Below the pieces are notes generated by a model. That model did not search any database. It saw only the letters and a list, made by a program, of their open reading frames with translations, and was not told the origin of the DNA. A stretch of DNA of 33,263 nt from Candidatus Aminicenantes bacterium RBG_16_66_30. Lineage in GTDB: Bacteria; Acidobacteriota; Aminicenantia; Aminicenantales; Saccharicenantaceae. The first letter of the stretch is position 1. The number at the start of each line of letters is the position of its first letter. Shown in pieces: positions 26,475 through 33,263 of the stretch. The DNA lies in assembly GCA_001775715.1 (NCBI GenBank), contig MEYC01000098.1:4122-37384 (forward strand). The letters run 5' to 3'. Made by a program: the position numbers and the translations under genes.

Positions 26475-29272
26475 GGCCAGCCGCCCTGGCTCTGGCCGCA
26501 GGCGCGGTCCTCGCGGTCTTGGCAGGCGGCGCGTGCTCGCCCCGATCCGCTGCGATCCGCGTCGGGAGCCTGAGCTGCGAGAACCGCCCGGACGCGACCG
26601 GGGCGAGCGTCGTCCGTCCCGTATTCGGCTGGGAGACCGCCTCCGACGAGAGGGGAGCGGCCCAGCGGGCCTGCCGCGTCCTCGTGGCCACAGCGGTTTC
26701 CTTCCTCGAGCCCGGCCGGGCCGACGTCTGGGATTCGGGCCGGCTCACGACCTCCCAGTGCACTTTCGTCGCCTACGGGGGGAAAAGGCTCGATCCCGGA
26801 CGGATCTATCACTGGCGGGTCGGCGTCTGGGGCCGTCGGGGCCGCGCTCCGGCATGGAGCGATGCGGCCCGATTCACGACCGAGCTCGCCCGTCCGGAGG
26901 ACTGGTCCGGGGCCCGGTGGATCGGCTTCGAGGAGCTTCCCGGCCCGCTCAAGGTCGTCCCGGGAGTCCACGGCGGCGGCGACGAGCTCGGGGAGCGGGG
27001 TCTCAGGCGTCCCGTCGTTCCGGCCTTCCGTAAGGAATTTGATGTCCGTGACGAGGCCGTCGAACGGGCCTTTGTCTTCGTCTCCGGGCTCGGACATTAC
27101 GAGCTCCGCCTCAATGGCCGCGCCGTCGGCGACTCTTTCCTCGCCCCGGGTTGGACCGATTACCGCAAGACCTGCCTCTACAACACCTTTGATGTGACGG
27201 ATCTCCTCGGCCCCGGGCGGAACGCGATCGGGGCCGTCGTCGGCAACGGCTTCTTCAACGTTAACCGGGAGCGCTACCGCAAGCTGGTCATCGCCTACGG
27301 CATGCCCATGCTCGTCCTCAAGCTGGATATCCTGTTCGCCTCCGGCCGCCGCGAGACGATCGTCAGCGGCCCTGACTGGCGGACGGCGCCGTCTCCCATC
27401 GCCTTCGCCAGCATCTACGGCGGCGAGGATTACGACGCCCGGCTCGAACAGCCGGGCTGGGATGCCGCGAACTTCGATGACTCCGCGTGGAAGGACGCGC
27501 TCGCCGTCGCCGGTCCCGGCGGCCAGCTCGAGCCGGAGCGGGACTTTCCGCTCAAGGTGATGGAGAGGATCGGGGCGAAGACGGTCGCCGAGCCGAGCCG
27601 CGGCGTCTTTGTCTATGATTTCGGGCAGAACGCCTCCGGCATCGTCCGCCTGAAAGTGAGCGGCAAGCGCGGAACGACCGTCACGATCTCTCCCGGTGAG
27701 CTCGTCCATGACAACGGGCTCATCGACCAGAGGGCCTCGGGCTCTCCCTACCGTTTGACCTATACGCTCAAGGGCGCCGGCGTCGAGGAATGGACGCCCC
27801 GGTTCACTTATTATGGATTCCGCTATGCCCAGGTCGAGGGAGCCGTTCCCGAAGGCGAGGACGGGCCGGAGGACGCGCCCCGCCTCGTCGGGCTCGAACT
27901 GCTCCACACCCGGAACTCCGCGCCCACGGTGGGCTCGTTCTCCTGCTCAAAGGAGCTTTTCAACCGGACCTTCGCGCTTATCGACTGGGCCATCCGGAGC
28001 AACCTGGCCAGCGTGCCCACGGATTGTCCTCACCGGGAGAAGCTCGGCTGGCTCGAACAAACCCACCTCATGGGCGGATCGATCCAGTATAACTACCGCA
28101 TCCTGACCCTTTACAGGAAGCTCGTCGAGGATATGATGGAGGCGCAGCTCCCGGACGGCCTCGTCCCCGATATCGCGCCCGAGTTCGTTCCCTTTTTCGG
28201 GGGGTTCCGCGATTCGCCGGAGTGGGGGAGCGCGGCCGTCATCCTGCCCTGGCTCCTTTACGAATGGTACGGCGACTTCGAGACCATGGCCGCGGCCTAT
28301 CCGATGATGATGAAGTATGTCGAGTATCTGGCGACTAAAGCGGAAGGAAACATCCTGTCCCACGGACTCGGCGACTGGTACGACCTCGGGCCGAACCCTC
28401 CCGGCGAGGCCCAGCTGACCCCGAAAGCGCTGACGGCGACGGCGATCTATTACCGCGACCTCGACCTTCTCTCGAAGATGGCCGCCATGCTCAAAAGGAC
28501 GGGCGACGCGGCCGCCCTGAGGCGGCGTGCGGATGACGTCCGCAAGGCCTTCAACAGGAGGTTCTTCGACGCTTTTTCCATGACTTACTCGACCGGAAGC
28601 CAGACGGCCTTCGCCATGCCGCTTCACTTCGGCATGGTGCATAAGCTGACCCGTGGCGAGGTCTTCGGCAACTTCGTCCGGTCCATCCGGCGGGGAGGCG
28701 GCGCGCTGACCGCCGGCGATGTCGGCTTCGACTACTTCCTCAAGGCCCTCGAGGAGGGCGGCGCGTCGGATCTCATCTACGAGATGAACGCCCGCGAGGA
28801 CGTGCCGGGCTATGGCTTCCAGCTGGCCAAGGGCGCGACGGCCCTGACGGAATCATGGGCCGCCCGCACGGACGTCTCCAACAACCATATGATGCTCGGG
28901 CACCTGATGGAATGGCTCTACTCGGGGTTGGCCGGGATCCGTCCGGCCTCGGCCGGATTCGAAACGGTCGAGATCAAGCCGCACCCCGTCGGGGACGTCA
29001 CCTGGGTCAAGGCCCGCTATCATTCGATCAGGGGCGAGATCGTCTCCGATTGGCGGAACGAGAGCGGCCGGTTCCATCTCGACGTGACCGTCCCGGCCGG
29101 CGCCAGAGGGGCTTGGGTCCTCATCCCGGCCTCGTCCGCTTCGGCGGTTACGGAGAGCGGCGCTCCGGCGGCCCGGGCGGAAGGCGTCAAGCTCGTCGGG
29201 ATGCGGGACGGCCGGGCGGTCTTCGCCGTCCGTTCGGGCAAATATCGCTTCGCGGCTGATCTGAAAAGATAG
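26459..29272 (+). CDS. GH78-like alpha-L-rhamnosidase (secreted)
   Basis: N-terminal Ig-like LSCENRPDATGASVVRPVFGWE, FVSGLGHYELRLNGRAVGDSFLAPGWTDYRKTCLYNTFDVTDLL, and catalytic-region signature SVPTDCPHREKLGWLEQ. Confidence 0.92.
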   Translation: MASTMRPAALALAAGAVLAVLAGGACSPRSAAIRVGSLSCENRPDATGASVVRPVFGWETASDERGAAQRACRVLVATAVSFLEPGRADVWDSGRLTTSQCTFVAYGGKRLDPGRIYHWRVGVWGRRGRAPAWSDAARFTTELARPEDWSGARWIGFEELPGPLKVVPGVHGGGDELGERGLRRPVVPAFRKEFDVRDEAVERAFVFVSGLGHYELRLNGRAVGDSFLAPGWTDYRKTCLYNTFDVTDLLGPGRNAIGAVVGNGFFNVNRERYRKLVIAYGMPMLVLKLDILFASGRRETIVSGPDWRTAPSPIAFASIYGGEDYDARLEQPGWDAANFDDSAWKDALAVAGPGGQLEPERDFPLKVMERIGAKTVAEPSRGVFVYDFGQNASGIVRLKVSGKRGTTVTISPGELVHDNGLIDQRASGSPYRLTYTLKGAGVEEWTPRFTYYGFRYAQVEGAVPEGEDGPEDAPRLVGLELLHTRNSAPTVGSFSCSKELFNRTFALIDWAIRSNLASVPTDCPHREKLGWLEQTHLMGGSIQYNYRILTLYRKLVEDMMEAQLPDGLVPDIAPEFVPFFGGFRDSPEWGSAAVILPWLLYEWYGDFETMAAAYPMMMKYVEYLATKAEGNILSHGLGDWYDLGPNPPGEAQLTPKALTATAIYYRDLDLLSKMAAMLKRTGDAAALRRRADDVRKAFNRRFFDAFSMTYSTGSQTAFAMPLHFGMVHKLTRGEVFGNFVRSIRRGGGALTAGDVGFDYFLKALEEGGASDLIYEMNAREDVPGYGFQLAKGATALTESWAARTDVSNNHMMLGHLMEWLYSGLAGIRPASAGFETVEIKPHPVGDVTWVKARYHSIRGEIVSDWRNESGRFHLDVTVPAGARGAWVLIPASSASAVTESGAPAARAEGVKLVGMRDGRAVFAVRSGKYRFAADLKR

Positions 29273-29288
29273 GAGCGGCCGGCCCGGA

Positions 29289-30122
29289 CTAGATGCGGAG
29301 GGCGATCCCGGCGCTGGCCATGAAGCCGTTGAAGACGCCGCCGTCGACGAAGAGGTGGACGCTCCTCATCAAGCGCACCTTCAGCCCCAGGTTGAGCTGA
29401 AGGAAGGGGATGAAGTTCGGGATCGGGAAGTCGTTGTCCGGGTCCGCCAAGGCCTCGTCGCGGAGCTCGCGCAGGGTCTTGGTCTCGGAGCCTTCGACCG
29501 TCTCGGCCGGGATCGAGCTCCCGGCGAGCTGGCCGCTGTAGCTGTAGGCCAGGGTCGAATCGTCGAGCGCCCGGGATGTCGAGATGCCGCCGCCGAACGT
29601 GATGTACGGATGGACGACGGCCCTGGGGATGATGTCCCAACGGAACGTCAGCAGGAAGGAGGTCGCCTTGATGATGGCGCTGGCGTTCGCGGTCCCGTCG
29701 AAGGTCGCCGTTTCCGACGTGACCGTGTCCTGGAGGCCCATCAGGGCCGTCGCCGTCGGCAGGACCCTGAACGTGCTCCTCTCGACGGAGACACCGAGGC
29801 TGAACGAGCCCCGGCGCCCGCCCGGATACCAACGGAAGCCGACTCCGAAATCGTCGCCGCTCGAATCGAACTCCAGGGCCTGGTCGTAGCTCGTCAGGCT
29901 CAGGTTCGGATAGTCGGCCTGGATGTTCTCGAGGATGCGGTCCTGGATCTCTGTATCGATGGCATCGTTGAGGAGCTTCTCGGCGCTGTTCCCCAGGATG
30001 TTCAGGCTCCAGCGTCCGTAGTGACCGCTGAGCTCGAAGTGGCCGCCCTGGGCCATGAGGGCGGGGGCCCCGGCCAAAAGCAAGGCCACGGAGAAGATGA
30101 GAAACAGATGGCGTGCGCGCAT
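29289..30122 (-). CDS. Outer-membrane beta-barrel-like protein
   Basis: Signal peptide ending LMAQ; alternating strands FGVGFRWYPGGRRGSFSLGVSVERS, FLLTFRWDIIPRAVVHPYITFGGG, C-terminal strand ASAGIALRI. Confidence 0.72.
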   Translation of the reverse strand: MRARHLFLIFSVALLLAGAPALMAQGGHFELSGHYGRWSLNILGNSAEKLLNDAIDTEIQDRILENIQADYPNLSLTSYDQALEFDSSGDDFGVGFRWYPGGRRGSFSLGVSVERSTFRVLPTATALMGLQDTVTSETATFDGTANASAIIKATSFLLTFRWDIIPRAVVHPYITFGGGISTSRALDDSTLAYSYSGQLAGSSIPAETVEGSETKTLRELRDEALADPDNDFPIPNFIPFLQLNLGLKVRLMRSVHLFVDGGVFNGFMASAGIALRI

Positions 30123-30198
30123 ATTCGCTTCCTTTCCGGCCCGGGTCCGGGCCTTTTCCTGATATATTAGTCGCCCGAAGACGCCACATATGAACGTG

Positions 30199-30228
30199 TT
30201 GACTATCCTCGGCGGCGGGGGCTATGAT
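30199..30228 (+). promoter_or_regulatory. Sigma70-type promoter for the M55 peptidase
   Basis: TTGACT (30199-30204), 18-bp spacer, TATGAT (30223-30228). Confidence 0.6.
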
Positions 30229-30246
30229 TCCCCGCGGGAGGCGAAC

Positions 30247-31320
30247 ATGAAAAGACAGGTCGTCCTGGCGCTCGCGTGCGCCTTCGTTCTTCTGTCGCTC
30301 GGGATGTCCCAGCCGAAATCGCTCAAGGTCCTCGTCCTTTATGATATGGAGGGCGTGTCGGGCGCGTCGTCGGTCCGGCACACGGATTTTGGGGCCGAAC
30401 CCGAATACACGGAGGGCCGCAAATCCCTGACCGCCGACGTCAACGCGGCTATCGCCGGGCTCAAGGCGGCCGGAGCGACCGAGATCATCGTCGTCGACGG
30501 CCACGGCTCGGGCAACTCCCAGAGCCCGGACGTCTTCGAGGCGGAGCTCCTGGCGCCGGCCAAGATGATCTCCCGCGACCGGCCTTTCGACATCTACATG
30601 GACAGCTACGACCAGTCGATCGATGCCATCGTGGCCGTCGCCATGCATGCCGGCGCCGGGAATCCCGACGGATTCCTCTCGCACACCTACACCATCGAAG
30701 ACGTTCAGTACCGGGTCAACGGGACGCCGTTCAACGAGTCGATGATCCTGGCCATGGGGGCCGCGCGCTACGGCATCCCTCTGATCATGGTCAGCGGCGA
30801 CGACCAGCTCGACACGGAGATCCGGCGATATCTGCCCTGGGTCAAGTACGCCGCCGGCAAGCGGGCGGTGGGCCGGGCCAAGGCCGAGCCGTTCGCCCGG
30901 GACGAGGTCTCGCGCCGGATCGAGAAAGCGGCGAAGGAGGCCCTCCTCGGCCTCGATTCCGCCCGCGTTCCCGAGAATTTCCTTGGGCCGTATCGGTTTG
31001 CCCTGACCTTTCAGGACGAATCTCAAGCTTCGACCGTCGCCCGGCTCCAAGGCGCGGAACTCCTGTCGGATTCGGTCTCCGTCCAGATCCGGGCCGCGGA
31101 CTTCGAGGAAGGTTACCGGGCCAGCCTGAGGCTTATCTCGATGGCCGGGCTTGTCGGGCGGATGCAGGCCATGCAGAGAGTCATCGCCGCTCAACCGAAC
31201 GCGGAGAAATTGCGCGATGCACTTTCTCAGGTTGTCACCGACCGCTGGCTCGATCCGAAGTCCTTCCCGGCAGCGCCTGCCGGATCCGGGACGCCGCAGC
31301 GTTATTTCGGAGCCCGTTAG
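30247..31320 (+). CDS. M55-family (DppA-like D-aminopeptidase) metallopeptidase, secreted
   Basis: KVLVLYDMEGVSGASSVRHTDF, IIVVDGHGSGNS, AVAMHAGAGNPDGFLSHTY, LIMVSGDDQL; ATG 30247 with SD GGAGG. Confidence 0.92.
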   Translation: MKRQVVLALACAFVLLSLGMSQPKSLKVLVLYDMEGVSGASSVRHTDFGAEPEYTEGRKSLTADVNAAIAGLKAAGATEIIVVDGHGSGNSQSPDVFEAELLAPAKMISRDRPFDIYMDSYDQSIDAIVAVAMHAGAGNPDGFLSHTYTIEDVQYRVNGTPFNESMILAMGAARYGIPLIMVSGDDQLDTEIRRYLPWVKYAAGKRAVGRAKAEPFARDEVSRRIEKAAKEALLGLDSARVPENFLGPYRFALTFQDESQASTVARLQGAELLSDSVSVQIRAADFEEGYRASLRLISMAGLVGRMQAMQRVIAAQPNAEKLRDALSQVVTDRWLDPKSFPAAPAGSGTPQRYFGAR

Positions 31321-31423
31321 GCGCGGCCGCGCGGGATCTCGCCGATCGTTCCCATAAGGGCCTTCCCCGCCGTGGGCTCGTTCAGATACAATGGGGACAG
31401 CCCGGGAGAAGGAGCATTCGATC

Positions 31424-32074
31424 ATGCGGCGAAATTCCCTGCTGATTGTTTCGATCCTCGGACTGGCCGTTGTCCTGGTTTATTTGGGCGCGGCCACGGG
31501 CATCCTGAGGGGGGCGGACAACCTCACCCTGGCCCTTGTCTTCGCCATCGGCCCGGTGGCCATCGTCGGGGTCATATCCATTTCCCGACGGCTGGCGCCG
31601 CAGGGGGGAAGCCTGGTCCTGAGGGCCGGGACGACGTTCCTGACCATCGGCTTCGCCTTGTTCACCCTCATGCTCGTCGTCCAGCAGACGATCTTCATCC
31701 AGTTCCGCCAGTTTCGCTCCGAGGCGGCGGGCCAGGCGGTCCAGGACGCGCTGGCCCTCGTCTTCAAGGGCGTCAATCTCGTCCAGCTCGGCGCGGATGT
31801 CGCCTTCGATATCTTTTATTGTCTCGGCATGATCCTGCTCGCGGCGGTGATGTATCGCCATCGCGATTTCGGCAAGGTCTTCGGGATCTTCGGGATCGCC
31901 TCCGCGGCTGCGCTGTTGGCCTTTAACCTCTACACGTTCCCGTATATCCCGGCCGATTCGGGCCTCGTCGACCTTGGCCCCGTCACCGGCCTGTGGTGGC
32001 TCGCGGTGATCGTGCAGTTTTTCCGGCTCGAGCGAAAAGCCAGGAGCGCGGCGAAGCCGGTCAGGGAGCCTTGA
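31424..32074 (+). CDS. Multi-pass membrane protein of unknown function
   Basis: About six hydrophobic segments from ATG 31424; SD GGAGAAGGAG. Confidence 0.75.
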   Translation: MRRNSLLIVSILGLAVVLVYLGAATGILRGADNLTLALVFAIGPVAIVGVISISRRLAPQGGSLVLRAGTTFLTIGFALFTLMLVVQQTIFIQFRQFRSEAAGQAVQDALALVFKGVNLVQLGADVAFDIFYCLGMILLAAVMYRHRDFGKVFGIFGIASAAALLAFNLYTFPYIPADSGLVDLGPVTGLWWLAVIVQFFRLERKARSAAKPVREP

Positions 32075-32120
32075 TCCCGAAAGACGCGCTCGATACGGGA
32101 GGGATCGCCGCCGGCCGGAC

Positions 32121-33005
32121 TCAGAGGCCGCGGCCCATCTTCCGGAGCCCCTCGAGGCACCCCCTGATATTGCCCATGGGGTCGTCGCCGACTTCGTGCT
32201 CGACGACATACCAGACCGTGCCGGCGGTCGTCTCACAGACCTGGAAGACCTCGGCCCAGGGGACGACGCCCTGCCCGATCACGGCCGCATCGGGTCCGCC
32301 GTGTTCCTTGACGTGGACGCTCGCGGAGCGGCCGGGGTACTTTTTCAGGATGGCCACGGGATCCCCTCCGCCGTCCAGGCAGTTGCCCGTGTCGTTCTGC
32401 ATGATGACATCCGGACCGGTGTTGTCGAAGAAGATCTCCCACGAGGTCGTGTCGCCGAGCTTGCGGAAGTCGCCGGCGTGGGCGTGGTAGCCGACGCGCA
32501 TGCCCTGCTCCTTGGCCTTGGCCGCGATCTCGTCGAACCTCTTGGCCATCTCGAGCCAGCCCGGAGCGCCCTCGACCCGGAGGCTGGGGACGATGAGGAA
32601 TGTATTGCCCAGGATGGCGTGAAGCTCGGCCGTGGCCTTGAGGTTGTCGCCGGTGACGGTCTCGAGGCCCGTGTGTGTGCCGCAGCACTTCAGGCCGTTC
32701 GCGTCGAGGAGCTTCCTCAGCTCCTTCGGCTTGGCCTCCCAGCCGTAATAGCCGGCGAATTCGACGCCTTTATAGCCCATCTTGCCGATGGCCTCGAGGA
32801 CGGCGGGGAGGTCCTTGGCCGCGAGATCGCGGACCGAATAGAGCTGGACGCCGACGGGGATCTTCTTGCGCGGTCCCCCCGCCTGCCGGGTCGCGGCGAG
32901 CAAAGCGTCGCGGCCTTTCCAGCCGACGAGTCCGGCCCCGGCCCCGACCGTGGCGGTTTTGATAAAATCGCGTCGCGAGAATCCTGCCGTTCCGTGTTTC
33001 TTCAT
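32121..33005 (-). CDS. TAT-exported sugar phosphate isomerase/epimerase-like TIM-barrel protein
   Basis: FSRRDFIKTATVGAGAGLVG TAT signal; VGVQLYSVRDLAAKDLPAVLEAIGKMGYKGVEFAGYYG, GYHAHAGDF, NDTGNC typical of the AP-endonuclease-2/xylose-isomerase-like fold. Confidence 0.93.
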   Translation of the reverse strand: MKKHGTAGFSRRDFIKTATVGAGAGLVGWKGRDALLAATRQAGGPRKKIPVGVQLYSVRDLAAKDLPAVLEAIGKMGYKGVEFAGYYGWEAKPKELRKLLDANGLKCCGTHTGLETVTGDNLKATAELHAILGNTFLIVPSLRVEGAPGWLEMAKRFDEIAAKAKEQGMRVGYHAHAGDFRKLGDTTSWEIFFDNTGPDVIMQNDTGNCLDGGGDPVAILKKYPGRSASVHVKEHGGPDAAVIGQGVVPWAEVFQVCETTAGTVWYVVEHEVGDDPMGNIRGCLEGLRKMGRGL

Positions 33006-33122
33006 ACGCTCCTCCTTCGAGGCCCTGTGGCCTTCCTCTGTCCAAGTATAGAGGGCCTAAATCGGGGACACAATACCAATTCCCCAATTATTTGGTTCTT
33101 CTCCCTTTTCCGGGAATCCTCT

Positions 33123-33241
33123 CGAGGCGGCGAGGGATGTTGCCTCGAAGATCCCCGTCCGTGGAGGGGGGACCGGCGGGGAGCGAAGTCCTCGGAGCGA
33201 CCATCAGCGCCGCCCCGGAGCAACCCGGAGGGGCGGTGCTG
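33123..33241. other. Run of three stem-loops in a noncoding right edge (candidate structured RNA or mobile-element end, truncated)
   Basis: CGAGGC/GCCTCG (33123-33128/33142-33147); CCCCGTCC with GGAC..GGGG (33153-33160/33170-33181); CAGCGCCGCCCC/GGGGCGGTGCTG (33205-33216/33230-33241). Confidence 0.45.
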
Positions 33242-33263
33242 GGAAATATCTGAAGAAAGCGCT

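Noticed and set aside
30138-30157. GGCCCGG/CCGGGCC hairpin with TTTT as a plus-strand terminator
   Set aside because: Lies in the leader of the minus-strand OMP gene with no plus-strand gene clearly ending there; short, interrupted T-run.
29020-31425. 801-aa minus-strand ORF
   Set aside because: Runs through the OMP gene in another frame and antisense to the M55 and GH78 genes; arginine/proline-rich with no domain.
1-33263. CRISPR arrays, tRNA or rRNA genes, phage modules
   Set aside because: None seen by reading; repeats present are protein-coding or IS ends. A tRNAscan/CRISPR finder run would confirm.

Overview
High-GC bacterial chromosome segment with about 21 credible protein genes. Gene content and style suggest an Aminicenantes/Acidobacteriota-type organism; this is an impression, not a demonstrated assignment. 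No tRNA, rRNA or CRISPR was seen. Left to right: an IS element with a DDE integrase-core transposase and double-motif inverted ends; a lipoprotein with six exact 219-bp Kelch-type repeats; DUF3795 protein; 6-bladed propeller protein; C69-family dipeptidase; a three-gene ABC-2 exporter operon; a heavy-metal/OmpR-type two-component system divergent from an unusual sigma-region-2/LuxR-HTH hybrid regulator; an InlB-B-like repeat plus DNRLRE lipoprotein; a GH16 lipoprotein translationally coupled to an HME-RND efflux pump whose adaptor carries a C-terminal YHS domain; a TAT multicopper oxidase; a small one-carbon/methyltransfer locus (MtaA-like, MTHFR-like, pterin-binding methyltransferase-like); an RRM protein with a possible SD-sequestering leader and tandem terminators; a GH78-like rhamnosidase; an outer-membrane barrel; an M55 peptidase; a membrane protein; a TAT sugar-phosphate isomerase-like protein; and a structured noncoding right edge. 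The best leads are the 11-bp-phased operator array between the TCS and the hybrid regulator, the hybrid regulator itself, the exact-period propeller gene, and several candidate RNA elements. No complete, clearly new biological system can be demonstrated from sequence alone.
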